From positions 248,001 to 312,000 of the forward strand of contig WTXD01000025.1 of assembly GCA_022496205.1 (NCBI GenBank): DNA of 64,000 bases, written 5' to 3'. Every line of letters starts with the position of its first letter. Positions within the stretch are counted from its first letter, which is position 1. This DNA is from Gloeopeniophorella convolvens (lineage: Eukaryota > Basidiomycota > Agaricomycetes > Russulales). The position numbers were made by a program, and so were the translations under genes. The notes below the pieces were generated by a model, which worked only from the letters and a program-made list of their open reading frames with translations, was not told where the DNA came from and searched no databases. Positions 33,741-46,985 of this stretch are shown here, one piece after another.

Positions 33741-35735
33741 TTACGGTTCTGGGGCCCCGGTTTCTGCAGCCTTTCCAGACTCACGCTGTATGAGGGAGGC
33801 TGAAGATTCAGAGCTAATGGGCGACCGTGCTGGGGCTGGCGAAGGCGCGAGAGCAGGTGGAGGGGCAGTCTGCTTTGTCTGCTGGCGTTTGGCCCAGGGA
33901 TCTGAACCAGATGCTGCCGAGGTAAACATGTTGGACCAGTCGACGCCGCCACCGCCGCCGCCGCCAGACCCCCAAGCAGGGCTCTTCGGGGTGATCGACG
34001 TACTGCTCGCGGCCGCCCTCGCAGCTTTGTCCGCGGCCCTCTGCTTCGCGATCCGCACCTGGGCTTCTCGTTCGCGTTGTTCCGCCTCGGCCTTCTTCCT
34101 CTTCTCTTCTTCGGCTGCGCGCGCCCTAAAGCGTAATTCCGCCTCCTCCCTCGAGGCTTTCACCTCGGCGGCTTCAGCTTTAGCTTTCGCCTCAGCTTCT
34201 ACCTTCGCTGCAGCGGTTTTCGCCTCAGCCTCAGCCTCAGCTTTAGCTTTAGCTTTGGCATTCCACAAGGCTTGCACGCTGAAGAGGTTTGCGGCCACCC
34301 TCGCATCTTTGTCCGCTGCTCTCCGCTTCGCGGTCCGCCCCTCGGTCTCCTGTTCGCGCTGCTCCGCTTCGGCATTCTCCCTCTTCTCTTGTTCGGCGGC
34401 GCGTGTTTTCCTGCGTTCGGCCTCCTCCTTCGCCTTCGCCTCGGCGGCAAGCTTGTCCGTCTCCGCTTTCGCCTTGGCCTCATCTTCAGCCTCGGCCTTC
34501 ACTTTGGCTGCCCCTTCTTCCTTCGCCTTGGATTCGGCCTCGGCTTTGGCCTTCGCCTTCGCCTCCGCCCTCGCTGTGGCCTCTTCATGGTCCTCCAGCG
34601 CCCTGAGCTTGGCCTCCACGCGCTGCCTCGTTTCAGCCTCTGCCTCTGCGCGCGCCTCGCTGGCGGCACGCTCGCGCTCGGCCGCCTCAGCTCTCATCCT
34701 GGCTGTCCTCAGGGTATGCAGAAGCGCGCTGCCATCTGCGTGAGGTCCTGAGAGGTGGGACAGCGCTACCTGCACGGAGGCCGGGATGTCTGACGGTTCG
34801 ACCTCCAGCGCAGGGGGACGGATGCTCTCGCGCACATTGGCAACGAGCACGACGTCCTCAGGTCGCATCTGCCGCACTTCGCCGAGTGTGAGAGGCTCCG
34901 GCCTCTTGCAGAGAGAAGACAGGGCGGGGATGATGTAGTGTCCGACGGCATACTCGCGTCCGAGGAGGAGCTGGTCGAACGGAGTAGGTGGCTTGAGTGA
35001 CGCGAGGGCGAGCCTGCGGACAGAGGCGAAGCCCCAGAGCGTGGACAGGTGAAGCACGCCCTTCCATTGCTCATACGAGCGGTCGTGTTCACCAAACTCA
35101 CTGTACAACGATATGATGTGTTAATGGATTAGAAGACCCTCGGAGTAACGCGCCACATACGCGGGATATAGAATCGACAGAAACGCCTCAAAGTCCGCGC
35201 GCTTGACGTCCCCCAGCGAGATGGTGGTCTCTAACGCCTCGTGCTCGCGAACACCAAGCCGCACCAGTCGCTTTGCGAAGTGGCTCGAATCGCGCATGAA
35301 GAAGTAGCGGTGTACACAGAAAAGTATATTGTCCACCTGTCGCGATGGCGCGGAAATCGGCCAGTTAGTTAGGATGTGGATTGGTCACGGCGTATAAGGG
35401 CATACGAGGAACGTGATATTGCCATCTTCAAAAAAGTACGTCTCATGGCGCGTGAACGCTGGATCTTTCGCTGCTGCCGGCGCTGACAGCGAGTCGCTCC
35501 CGGGACATCCTGCCATCGGTGCGTCGAGCGGCGTGGCGGGGACGTCGCTCGGAGGCTGGGGCTCGGGTCCATCACTAGAGGATTCCCCAGAGGAGGCAAC
35601 ATCGTCGTCGAGGAGTACGGAGTCGAGCGAGACCGCCGAGGGTGAGAGAGAGGGTGCTGGAGACGGGATGCTGGGCTGCGACTCTACAGAGGTATTCCAA
35701 GAGACGATGTGGCGAGACATCTTAATGTGGGGCAT
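33741..35735 (-). CDS. BTB/POZ domain protein B with Ala/Lys/Glu coiled-coil tail
   Basis: Exons 35735-35406, 35336-35161 and 35100-33741 give 621 aa. Exon 2 is 176 nt, exactly as in gene A, and the BTB and following helices align closely (VDNILFCVHRYFFMRDSSHF; YEQWKGVLHLSTLWGFASVRRLAL). From about residue 310 to 540 the protein is almost entirely Ala/Lys/Glu/Arg heptad-like sequence, predicted to form a long coiled coil. It contains two related blocks (one ending QRE-QETEGRTAKRRAADKDAR, the other QREREAQVRIAKQRAADKAAR). A Gly7 run and a Ser/Pro tail follow. Gene A has no coil. Confidence 0.87.
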
Positions 35736-36381
35736 CGATAGAGCACGCGCACGCTGCTTTTAGAGCCATCATGGGTAGGACGCAACTGATGGGCCATATA
35801 AGGACATCGTGTGATGAGGTCTAGGGCAGTGTGGAACCTAGGACGTGTGCAGGCGCTTGACTGATTCGGCGCTCGAGGCGGCGTGTCTGGGACGGCGTCA
35901 GACATCTGACGGTAGGCTTTCGTTTACTAGTATGTATAATGATAGGATTCGCAGCAATGCGCAGCGGGGCGTACTTTTCTGGGCGGTAGCACCGCATCGG
36001 AACACTCGTGCACGCCTCGCTGATGTGGTCAGGGCTTGTTGCGGCTGCCGCTTGCGACCACTCCGCTCGGCGAGTCGGATTGCAGCTTGACGCGTCTGTC
36101 ACTGTGCACGTGCCGTGACAAGCGCGACCTGCGACGCCCCGATACGACCTGCTGTTATCCTCATCGCTACGCAGCTCGACGTGTACAAGTCGCACCACCA
36201 CCAAAAGAGCATTCACGCAAAGGGAGACACGAACAACTGTCCATTCAAGTAACAAGAAATACGAAACTATTGGATTGTTGAAACCCAACCTTCGCGGCGA
36301 CCACGGAGCCCACTCTGGGGCGACAACGATACCGATACGCAACAAACAAGCAATCATCTAATCAACACTACCCTCCGCCGT
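35736..36381. other. upstream region of BTB gene B and INO1 3' flank
   Basis: 35736-36125 is the duplicated promoter block shared with gene A. The remainder to 36381 is the downstream region of the inositol synthase gene. No gene seen. Confidence 0.5.
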
Positions 36382-38203
36382 TTACCAAATGCGCGTCTCA
36401 AGGAGGAGGTCAGAGCTGCCCTCGAGGCCAATGCACGCCTTGAGGAACGTCTCGAGCGCATTGCGCTGGCGCGACAGCGAGTTGACGACGTCCGTGCCAG
36501 GCTTGACGAGCGGCGCCTTGAGCATGTACGACAGCAAGCTGAGTACGGGGTGCAGCGGCTGGAACTCGGCCTGCGTGGCGGGGCCCGCGAGCTGGCGGTA
36601 CTGCACACGCGTGAGCAGCTCGGCGAGGATGGTGAGGTCGAGGATGAGCGGCGTCGCGAGGAGCGAGTCCTCGCACTCGTTGAAGATGTTGATCGTCGAG
36701 CGTCCGCCGCCCATGATCTCCGAGTAGTACTCGTCGATCGCGCGCTTCGAGTCGCCGACCGCCGGCACGTACTTGATCACGACAATGTGGTCGGGGTGCT
36801 CGCCCTTGATCTCCTTGGCGTCCTTGCCGGTAACACCTACAATTACTGGTCAGCGCGTGCAAAAAGTCAGAGCGGGAGGGGAAAGCGTACCCTGCTCAGC
36901 GGCGACCTCGGCCTTGGTCTTGTAGAGCAGGTGGTTCGCCGCGACCATGTCGTCGACAACGCTGCTCTTCGAGATCTCCTTGCTACGGAACTGGCGCTGC
37001 GAGCTGAGATTGTGGCCGTCGTTATTGCCGAGATGGTTGTAGCTGGCGATCGAGAGCGGCTTGATGCCCGCGTTGACGAGGAACTCAGCGAGCACGCTCT
37101 TGAGCTTCGTCTGACCCGACTTGAGGTCGTCACCGCCGATGAACGACTTGCGCTGCTCCGCGAGCTGGATGACACCAGGCACGAACGTGTTCTGCGGCGC
37201 GCCGTTGATGAAGGGCGAGCCCTCGAGAATCGAGGCGATGGCGAAGACAGTAGAAGGCGCGACCTCATCGTGCGAGGCCTTGATTGATGCGAGGACAGCG
37301 TCAGCGGTGTCGTTGACACCAGGGATGATCTCGCTGTAGCGCTCAGTGTTGGCCGTCCAGAAGACGATGACCTGGTCGAGGTCGTTCGACGCCTTGAAGT
37401 CACGGATGTCCTTGCGGATTTTCTCGAGGTGAGCCCACTTGTCCGTGCCGGGGAGGACGTTGTCCGCGCGCTGCTCCTGGTTGGATGCGATGTAGTCGGG
37501 GTAGTAGATGGATGGGAGCGGGGCACCGAACTCCTTGAGGTAGGGCGCGACCTGGCGCTGGAGGTCCCACTCGAGGACGGCAGCGCGCTTCATCGCAGCA
37601 TCAAGGGGCACGCCGGAGATGTCCCAACCGCTGAGGACGAGGTCGTTGGGGTGGACCATGGGGAGCAGGTCCGAGAGCGGCGCGTAGACATCCTTGCCGT
37701 TCGCGTCGAGACCGAGGCGGATGGTGCTGGCGCGGAGGAGAGAGCCGATGTAGTTGGGCTGCTGGACGACGGACTTGTTGTGCCAGGCTATGTTGTGGCG
37801 GTTGGCGAGGATGGTCGCAACGAGCGTGGTGCCGTTGTTACCGCCAATGCCGACGAGCATCAGACTGCGGGAGAAGCCCGGGTCAGCACGGCCCGCGACG
37901 CATCAATATGAAGACAGGAGCGTACCCAGTCTTAGGGACCTTGCGCTTGGTCCTGAACTCGAAGGGTGTGACAGTGGGCTTGATGACATAGCGCGCACCC
38001 TCCTGGACGACGACGTCGGCGCCGCGGTTGTTGAACTTGGAGGTGATATACTCGTCGGTGTAGACGGTATTCTCGCCCTGAACCGTGATGGCATCTTGGG
38101 GACGACGAGCCGCAGTGGGGTGGACGGCAGATGCGAAGGGCGCGTCAAGAACGGACGCAATGGGACTTGCATTGCCAGAGGAAGGGGTAGTGTTGGGAGC
38201 CAT
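36382..38203 (-). CDS. INO1: inositol-3-phosphate synthase
   Basis: NAD-dependent cytosolic enzyme converting glucose 6-phosphate to 1D-myo-inositol 3-phosphate, the first step of inositol and phosphatidylinositol synthesis. Three exons, 38203-37926, 37864-36891 and 36836-36382, give 568 aa, slightly longer than yeast Ino1 (533). The Rossmann motif [11 protein letters not shown] is near residues 97-107. Other hallmark segments are [51 protein letters not shown] and the C-terminal [15 protein letters not shown]. The start is chosen at the first ATG of the exon-1 frame. The N-terminal ~45 residues are Ser/Ala/Pro-rich and variable in the family. All key regions are intact. Confidence 0.96.
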
Positions 38204-41200
38204 TGGATAATATATAGAGTAGTACGAGCAACGGGATGAGGAAGGAACTTAATGAGATGGAAGAGAAGGGGCTGCGGTGTGCTTCTGGCCTCTGTGAGGG
38301 TTGTGTGTGCTCCCGAGTTGGTTCGAGTACATGCACTTGCGGTGGTGCGACGAGGGGATGGGGGATTGAGGTCGTTCGAGGGGGGTTTTTATAGCCAACA
38401 GAACTGAGGACACGGCCGAACAGAAAAAAAACGAAATGGAGATGAAATTGGCGGTTCCGGACCCGGGGCGACTGATCCGGTTGGTTGCCTGCAGCGTGCC
38501 GGCGCTGGCCACGCTGCTGCGCGCTCGATCTGGGGGCGTCCCGCTCAGTCGTTCGGCGGTGGCCCGCCGCCGCTTTGTTCCTCTGCTTGCAGGGTGACCG
38601 GCAAGTCGACCGCCGCGCTATCGATGATGTGCCTGAATGTGTGGCCTACATCAGAGACAGCCAGAGACAGGCCATCTTATCGCACCTGCCACGGACCGTC
38701 TTCTCCTGACCCTTTTGTTGACCCCTCGAACCCTCAAAACCTCGCCACGCAAGGCCACGCCTCGTCGCCCACGGCATCTCTCGTCATCCGTCTACACGCA
38801 CCCTTGTGATATGCCCTCATCGCCCGTTCCGCGAACCTTCGGTTTGCTTCACTACACCCGACATACAACTGCTCTCGCACAACCTTTCTCTTCCCGTCAC
38901 GTAATGTCTGATCACAGACGTCAATGCTCTCGCCTTTTCTTACCCTGTGTTGTATTAACTAGTCGCCCGGGCTATTGGATCTCAGACCGCCACTTATTCA
39001 CGTTCGCACCTGCTTCCGTCAGCTCAGTTCCGTTTGACCTCATCGGACCACCTTTGCATGTCTTCTGTTCTCGACAACGCTCGTGCGATTGGTTACACGA
39101 TCCGGGAAGTCAGAACACCGCCACGACAATTCTGCGTCTGCATCAGACTTCAAGCTTCGCCGTTCTAGAAAGTTCGACCCTGCCTGCACTACTTAGCCGC
39201 CACGCCTGTCCCGCGTGGACCGACCGTCGCGGAAATACCGGTATTCTGCCTAATCTATTTGTCACCGTGGAAGTCAGAAGCGTACCGCGGTACGCCACGA
39301 GTGCATACGCGACGCGCAGCCAGCAACCAGGCCTTTTGCATCTATCGCGTACACGCAGCCTCGCTGCAACCTGCTGCAACTCGAATCGCTTTGCGCGACG
39401 CGACGAAAACCCGTTCCAGGCATGGCATTGATTAAGGGACCCTGACGTAGTCCGCCGCGCGCCACTCGAGCCGCCACACCCGCGCACAGAAGGACACCGG
39501 CCGTGGTCGCGCAGCCCCTCGGCCATGTACCCTCCGTACGTACACACACCCCGCGGCGCCCGTCTGCGGGAAGAGAAGGCGCGTGCGCGAGCTCGCTCGC
39601 CCCATACGCACAGATGCGCGCACACGCCCTGGGAGCAGAAGGACCCCTGGAGCTTGGACACGCAGGGCGGTCAGCGTTTCGCGCGCGGGGTGCGGCCCTG
39701 CCGTCACGGACTTGTATGTGGCATGCGCGACACTCCCGCATCAGTACGCTGCATACTTATTGCGGCGACTGCATAGGGCAGTGATGCTGATGGCGGCCCG
39801 CGCGGGCAGGCGCACCATGCACGTTGCTGCCGGTGGCGGGCGGGCCATCGCCAAGGTACGATAGCGCGTCTGCATGGGCGTATAGAGTGTTGCCCGGGAC
39901 ACTTCGGACAGCCTGCGATATACCAAAGCGAACCAGAAGACAGGGTGGGTAAGCGCGCTCTGTCAGTTCTAGCGCTCGATACAAAGATAGTCGTGATGAC
40001 TGAGGCGCACGGAGGTTTCTTTGCATGGAACAAGAACGGTGCGAAGCCGGTGATGCTATTCAACTCGTGAAGCGTGCCGTTTCGATGAGGCCATCTGTGA
40101 CAAAGAGCAGCAGTGTACAGAGCGCTGTAGTGCATTTCCCAGCGGGCTCAATTGACGACTGTATACAGTTAGGCCAAGCGCTATGGAAGTCAGCGAGGCG
40201 CAGGTAGCACGCAGCTCGAGCTGTAGTCCAAGACCTAATCTCCCAAGGCGGCACGTGAGGCGATGCTAGCGGCTATTATCTTGGGAACCTAGACCGTGAT
40301 AAGCCGATGGTGATGCTTCGTATCATTAGGAGCTAATTGACCGACGTGTGGGGTAATCCTCATCAAGTGGGCGCGCAGACTGTAGAGTTCGATGGAGCCC
40401 TTTCGGGACATGGTCTGGAGGTAGGCCACAATGAGTCATATGTGATATGACAAATGGAGATCATTGATAGTTTGGATTAATCTCAGCCTTGCAGCACTGT
40501 GAGAGTTGATGAGAAGCAGCACGGTTGCCTGTGATACTGCCCTTGCGGTTTATCACGAGGCTAGCGTGGGTTGAGTGGAAAATAACTCAACAGAAGTTCC
40601 TGTGCGAAAGCAGGGTTGGGAAAGCAGAGCCAGATATCCCAGGCGAAGGCCTTCGAGGCGGAATGGCACTAGCTCAGCTGCGCACGCCACGGCTCTTCGA
40701 TTGTTCTACCAGACTAGAAGGTCGGCCAGCTTCCAGATAGTCAGCGCATTACGCAAGCCTCTTGGGCCTCTGTTATCTTCTGACAAGCAGGCCCAGAACT
40801 CCGACATCACAGCAGCGCTCCTAGATGCAACAATCCCCAAGCAGAGAAGACGGCGACTGCTGAGTGGAGACATGGAGTAAGCGCCACGGAAGACATTGTT
40901 GATGAGTTCGCCTTTAGAAAGCAAGAAGGAGAGAAACACGGGGCACTGTGACGCTCGTGGGCCTGTATCAGGGACCCAGTTCCGGTCGGGCAGCGAAAGT
41001 TGCGCCCCGAATGGGGCTGGAGGCTAGGAGGCGTCTCAGAGAGGGGAGCAGAAGCGGCGGCCGCCCTACCGATGGCATCCGCGACCACTAGAGGCTCAGC
41101 AAGCCGTGTCCCCTTCACCCTGCACTGTCGGGCGAGCAGGGCGATGGGAGTCGATGAGCAGGAGGCGAGCAGCGGAGTCCGCGCGGGGTCGCTGGGCCAG

Positions 41201-41409
41201 GTTGGACCGGGAGTTGGCCGCGGCCTGACCGGGCCGGGAAGCGGTGACGCAGACGACGGTCCAAGCTCACGCGCACGCCGCGCGCTCGCGCTTGGCCCCA
41301 GCCGTCCACAACGACGCCGGCTGCCCTCGCCCTCGCTTCCCAGCGCCTCCCGCCCGCCACGTCGCCCGCTCATCCCCACACCATCGCCATCGCCGCCAGC
41401 GAGCCCAGC
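38204..41409. other. long intergenic region
   Basis: 38204-38460 is the likely INO1 promoter/5' UTR, with a short A-rich stretch near 38425. A 264-codon open frame on + (38637-39431) has random-looking composition and no domain. 39430-40020 is GC-rich with several mutually shadowing open frames and no recognisable protein. 40990-41409 is the GC-rich 5' flank of the F-box gene. I see no supported gene. Confidence 0.45.
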
Positions 41410-43481
41410 ATGCCCTCGCTGCAGAACATCCCATACGACCTCCTGCTCTCCATTGCGCAGCACCTCGACCTCGTGGACATCTATGCCCTCCAGCTGGTGC
41501 GTCGTGCTACCTCCAATCACCTAACATGTTCGGCACTAATTCCGTGCGCCCATGCTGCAGGCATGCAAGCAGCTCCGCTTCGCGGTGCGCACGCGCCCCG
41601 TCTACCGGCACATGGCCACCGCGCTCCTGCGGCGCTGCCGCGCGCTCCCGCTCGCGGGCTTCAAGCGCCTCGCAGACCTGAACACGGACCAGCTGGTCGC
41701 GGTTGTGAACCGCGCCGCGGCGCTCGAGCGCGGTTGGCTCACGCGCGCGCCGCGGCCCGCGCGTGGAGGGTGGGGCGTCGCCGCGCGCGATACCTGGTAC
41801 AAGATCGTCGGCACGCCGCCGGACGAGGAGGTCGACTGGCTCTCGCCGATCACGGCGAGCTACACGCTCTGTGCGACGAAGAGTGGCAAGGTCGTGTGCT
41901 GGGACGTGCAGCGCGACGTCGGCATCGCCGAGTGGAGCCCCGGCGAGCGCTGGGAACTCTGGAAGTGTCGCGTCGAGTTTGAGCAGCGCATCGTGTACTT
42001 TACCATGGCGAAGGTTTTGCGGGGCAGGTACGTTTGCCGCTCTCTCGCCATCGTGCATTTCTTTTCTCCGCTCTCCGTGTGATGTTTTATTCACGCCGCC
42101 GCGCGGTGCCACGCTTTTAGGGAGGATGAAAAGGTCATGCAATTTGAACTCATGCAAATACACTTCCCAGAGCAGTCGAACGGCACCGACGAGCAGGTCA
42201 GCCCGGCGTTCTCCAAGCTGCGCTCCTTCAAGACGCTCGGGATCGTGATGAACGTGTTTCTGCTGGACCCAGAAGCACGCCTGCTAGCTGGATTCGTGTG
42301 GATAAGCAGTTCCAACAGCATTGGTCTGTACGTGCTACTAGATTGGGACAAGGAAGAATATGTGTTTGTAGACACGGGGATCAAATGTGTGAGTGCTCCA
42401 CTTGCCCTGGACCCCGTCGCTCGCGCGGTCCCGCGCCATCACCGTCTCACGCAGCCTTTCGCAGACTAATACGGCCAATTGGTCATGTATACTGTACGAC
42501 GACGCCATCGTCATCCACTCGGAAGAAGCAACCTACGCGCGGCAGCACTTCTTCCCGCTCGCCGTGCTCGCACAACACGCCACGCTCTCCAGCCCCTCAC
42601 ACTCCTTCGTCCCACGCCTCACAACGCTTCTCAAGCCTACGCGCGAGATCTCGCGCAGCTTCACCTTCCCCATCCTCCCATCCACGTCCTACGTCCGCCC
42701 CTTCCGCCAGCCATTCGTGGTGATTCCGGGCCCACCTGGAACGGGGCACCCGATCATCCTCCCGCAGTTCGAGGACCCAACGCCGCCGCCTGCAGGCTCG
42801 TTCGACATGCCGCCGAACCCATGGAGCGAGCAGCTGTGGTACCCCGAGAGCGCACACTTTGTGCGGCAGTGGTGGCCGACGCTGCCCTCCGTCCCACGAC
42901 TCAGCTGCACCGTCGTGCTCCTCGCGCAGCACCACCCGCAGACGCACGTGAACAAGTACGTGCTCGCGCAGCACTACTTCACCGTGCCGCTGCTCACGCC
43001 GCCGCACGCGGGCGACGCGATGATGCGCATGTGGTACGTCTCGGTCCCGTTCGAGGTCGTCTGCGTCGCGGACGCGGGCGACCCCGACGACGCGGGCCCG
43101 GGCGACCCGGACGACCCGCCCGACGCGCCGCCGCCGCCGCCCCGGCAGCGCCCGCTGCTCGCGGTCGACTTTGGGCACGCGGTGTGGCTCGAGCACGTGC
43201 GCGCGGCGGACGACACGGAGGACGAGGAGCCGTACGAGCGCGGCGCGAAGCGGCTGCGCTTCGTGTCGTTCCCGGGCGTGCGGCTCGAGGGCGAGGGCGC
43301 GGCCGTGCGCAGCGGCGTCGGCCCCGGCGGCACGCACGAGATGGAGGGCGCGACGCGCACGCTCGAGGTGCCGCAGGAGCTGGACCTGCACGACGTCGAG
43401 ACGATCAACATCGACCAGAGCCAGGGCGCGGTGATCCTGTCCGTGCGGCAGGGCAAGATCTTTATTCTGTGCTACGAGTGA
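41410..43481 (+). CDS. F-box protein
   Basis: Four exons, 41410-41496, 41561-42027, 42121-42388 and 42465-43481, give 612 aa. The first ~45 residues are an F-box (LQNIPYDLLLSIAQHLDLVDIYALQL-ACKQLRFAV), which binds Skp1 in SCF ubiquitin ligases. The rest resembles the large agaricomycete F-box group whose C-terminal region forms beta-rich repeats, with blades such as SYTLCATKSGKVVCWDV, GLYVLLDWDKEEYVFVDTG and a final GAVILSVRQGKIFILCYE. An Asp/Pro-rich low-complexity insert lies near residues 475-500. The substrate cannot be inferred. Confidence 0.85.
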
Positions 43482-44390
43482 CTAGTGTACTGAACCCCCG
43501 CACGCCTGCTTGTCTCTATTACTACTGCATATGTATCTTGGCTAATTTACGACTTTGTATGGCCCGTGCGCTTGCGCGCGCGCGGTGCGTGCCATGTGTC
43601 GCCCAGTTGGCTGTGGGTCCATTTGAGCGTGCGCGGCACGGTAGGGCACGGCGTGGGCTGGCGTAGGTCCCGCGAGGTCCCGCGTGGCAATCGTGACACT
43701 CACTTGAGTCATACACGATCGTGCAATGATCGCGGATAACCCTCGAATGGCACCGTCACATTGTGTCCGCGCGCCGCTGGGTTAGAATTCCCAAGTACGA
43801 ATGTACGCGACTTCCTCGGGCAAAACCCACCAACGCAGGGCCTAAGATAACCGTCAAAGCTGGCGGAAAGTCGTACGACGCTGCCATCGATTCCGCCTCA
43901 ACCAGCCAGTCAAGCAGCGACCAAGCGCTCGCTTATCGCGATGACCCAAACATGGCAAAAAGTTGACTAAGTATTTCCCATGCCCCGCCCCGTCCCTCGC
44001 CTGCTTGGCAGTGGGTGCAGAGGTCGCGGTGCCCCCCCCCTCTCGTAATTCGCGCAGATAATATGAAGCATCGAGTGAGATTCAGAAAGAACAAAACCAC
44101 GCCAATGCGAGGTCTACACATTCGGAACGGTCATTCAAGAGCTATACAAGAAATAGGTCTAGCAGGCTAGTATGCAGGGAATACAGACTATACTGCGTTG
44201 TGTGAGAGGACGAGGGGAATATGAAGAGAATAGAGAGGGAACAGAGACCAGGGGGGAGGTTACGACGCGGTATGTGACATTGGGACTGCAACGGAACAAG
44301 ACGACAAACTCTGTGGAAGAGACAGCCACACTCAGCGACTGCGGTAAGATGTGGCGACGGCGAAGGAAGCACATACCATGGACAGGATGA
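43482..44390. other. intergenic, start of the triplicated unit 1
   Basis: From about 43700 this is related to 51650-51960, sharing for example a GCTGGGTTAGAA-ntCCCA segment at 43769 and 51787. 44105-44250 is related to 47590-47720. It holds the 3' flank of the small membrane-protein gene. No gene seen. Confidence 0.5.
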
Positions 44391-45038
44391 TTACAAATTG
44401 AAGGTAGGAGGGGGATAGGTAGGGTCGGCAACGTTCGAGGGAGAGTGGCTGGCTGGGAGTGCGACAAAGCGTCGTTATTCGCGGACCTGACAATGCGCGA
44501 AGGACACATACCATCAACGGGACCAATCTCAGAACCCTCGCCATCATCCTCCACGGCGAAAATGCCGAGAAAATGTTCATCGACTGCGAGCTATAATGGT
44601 CTGCCTCAATACTATCGATCGAGTTATAGATAGCCTAACGAACCTCAATTCTCGACGTGACGCGGCTGATGCGCTGGGAAAGCTTGAGAAGCTTGCAAGT
44701 ACGGCCCCGGAAAAGTAACTTGAATTGCCCGTCCATGGTCAAAGCACGATTGCTCTCGGCACGCAGCTCAGCCAGCTGGTCATCGAAGCTGTGCTGAAGG
44801 TGAGCTTGGCAAATATGCCCCAACAGCAATGTTCTTACGACTCGAACTCCACGAGGAATATGTTAACGTTCAGGATAGCACCCGTCTCGATTGCGCCGTT
44901 GAGGAGAATTCGGGCATCGTCCAGCTGCCGTTTGATAGACGATATCTGCCTATAGGGCGTAATATAACTGAACCCGAAAGCGAATCCGCAGACACCTATA
45001 ACGGATAAAACGAAACCAAGTATGTCATATACAGTCAT
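44391..45038 (-). CDS. small membrane protein with helical middle, paralog 1
   Basis: I do not recognise a named family. Four exons, 45038-44839 (200 nt), 44788-44644 (145), 44590-44512 (79) and 44452-44391 (62), give 161 aa. Residues 4-25 form one membrane segment (ILGFVLSVIGVCGFAFGFSYI). It is followed by an amphipathic helical region (SSIKRQLDDARILLNGAI; QLAELRAESNRALTMDGQFKLL) and a short Pro-rich end, YPPPTFNL. Exons 1 and 2 have exactly the same lengths and phases as in the paralog at 47873-48563, which is strong support for the model. The frame is open upstream of the ATG to 45335, so a longer N-terminus is possible. Confidence 0.72.
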
Positions 45039-46985
45039 TCTGAGTGGATAAGACGAGGATTGAGTCGGCGAAAGATGACTCGGGAGAGACGTCGAAGGGG
45101 GATGAGATGGTGCGAGGACGAGGGTGCGGGAAGGCAAGGATGGCGAGATATTACGGCACGTGGCTGTGAGGGAGATTCCCAGGACTTTCCGTGTGTAGCG
45201 CCAGGACGTCCACGACTCTGTCCATGAACCCGTAGGACCATCGATGACCCCCTCATTGCACAGCAAGCCTCCTCTGCCGGGTGACGCAAAGGTCCAGCCG
45301 TCACGGCCGCACTCGTCCTTGGACGCAGAAAACACCGCCCGGTAATGGTGACGTGGCGCACGTCAACGAGTATGAGCCTCGGCTCATGCCCTTGAAGCTT
45401 GACCTGACCTTAGACTCGAAAGGGGTTTCTGACCAAACAAGAGGAGAAGGACATCGTTAACAATGGGGACGAGTGGGTATATATCGAACCCCAGTACACG
45501 CAACGACTGCAATCGAGAGAGACTTAGTAAGCACACAGGCACTTGATATGCAGATGGCACTCACGTAACTATGTTCACCCCATTATTCCTAGTATCAATT
45601 CGACCGCCCACCACTTCCGCTGGCCGGCGCACAGCCCATTCGCATATTACGACTGCAAGCCATTCGGCCCGGCCCGATTTGCATGCCGCGGGAACGTGAC
45701 CGGAGAAAGCACGTGATAGTGCCACGTGGATCGTAGGGGACGGGATACCCGCTTGCGAGACTATGGGTTGAAAAAGATACGAGAGGACCTGGCTACCAGG
45801 GAATGCAGGCCTGAGGACGGCAGACAGTGTGCGAGGGGAGGAACAAGTATATTCAAGGCAACATTCATAGATATCACAGCTAGTAGAAACGGGACACGCT
45901 TGTTGACCGAGAGAATCCAGAAATCTGAACCGACGAGCCAAGATCTAGCTGTCAGAGGCGAAACGAGACCACAAGCAAGCTGGCCAAGGTGTAGGCCACT
46001 GGTAGGGAGGAGGAGCGGTTGGATGTGGGTGGAAAAGATGGATCGGAGATACTTCTGCAGCTGTTTTGTATCGGATACAGCGCCTGCCGGAAGTCTGGAA
46101 CCCGGATTGCCCCTTGAGTAATGCTCCGATGCGGGGCGTGCCATGCGACGGTAGGGTGGCGAGGATCCAGAATGTCGGAATCAGTACTGCAGCCTAGCTC
46201 CCAGGCGAATCAATCAGTCCGTGTTTCGGATCCCGAACTCCACAATCAGAAATTGACGACACAGTAACAGCGGTGGTCTTGCGCCATAGTGCCGGAAACC
46301 CGGTTCGCGGCTACCACTTTTCGCTCGCATGCATATCGATGGTCCGATCATTCTCCAAGATGTGTCAGGGGCGTCGTGGGACTCTGTACGAGGAACCAAT
46401 CATGTGCTGAGACGAGGACAATGCATGCTCAGGAATGGACAATGGGATCACCCAGAATCTTGCACAACCTGGCTTTGGATAACTCCTAGCGCCAGGCTCC
46501 AGCCGCCGGAGCGAGCACGCTGAGTCGAGTCCGACTCAGGGAAAGTGGCACTGCGATCAAGCGGAAGTGCAGGCGCCATCTTTCACACACTCACGTACTG
46601 CAGAGGCATTCAAGAAAGTTCAACGTTGTCAACGTTCAACGTTCATGAAGCGGATTACTAGCACGTCGCGTACGTATGTGTCGAATATCAGGAATCTGAT
46701 TGACGTATTCGGGAGACGTGGCGACGTCTTGCGTGGCAGTTGCCAAGGCTTGAGGTAAGTGTTGAGGTGGCCGGAGGCTTCGGGAAAAGTTCCAAGAGAC
46801 AGTTCACATGAACTCCAACAACGCCATCCCTCAGGAAATCTATCAGTTGGGGGAGGGAAGATGGCAAGAAGATGGTGCGATTCTCTCGCACAGTGAAGCC
46901 GTCCCGAATTCAACCATGCTAGCCATCACCGCCCCCAAGGAGAGCCCTTGCAGTGGCCGTGAGTTCGGATCCGTAATCAGCTGGG
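45039..46985. other. intergenic of unit 1, possible gene relic
   Basis: On - there is an open frame at 45941-45561. A plausible GTGAGT donor and TTGCAG acceptor lead to a hydrophobic segment (FDIYPLVPIVNDVLLLLFG, about 45505-45440). A similarly placed region lies near 49080-48950 in unit 2. It may be a relic or 5' exons of another gene, but homology is too weak to call. Confidence 0.35.

Noticed and set aside
33790..34743. 317-codon + frame opposite BTB gene B
   Set aside because: It is the complement of the Ala/Lys/Glu coiled-coil repeat, giving Ala/Ser/Phe-rich sequence. The - strand carries the real gene.
38637..39431. 264-codon open frame on + in the INO1/F-box intergenic region
   Set aside because: Composition is random-looking, it has no domain, no clear splice structure and no paralog in the window. 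GC-rich DNA makes such frames common.
43764..43800. Possible tRNA T arm (GCTGGGTTAGAATTCCCA), also at 51774
   Set aside because: No matching acceptor, D or anticodon stems, and the loop lacks the TTC start. It is better explained as part of the duplicated unit flank.
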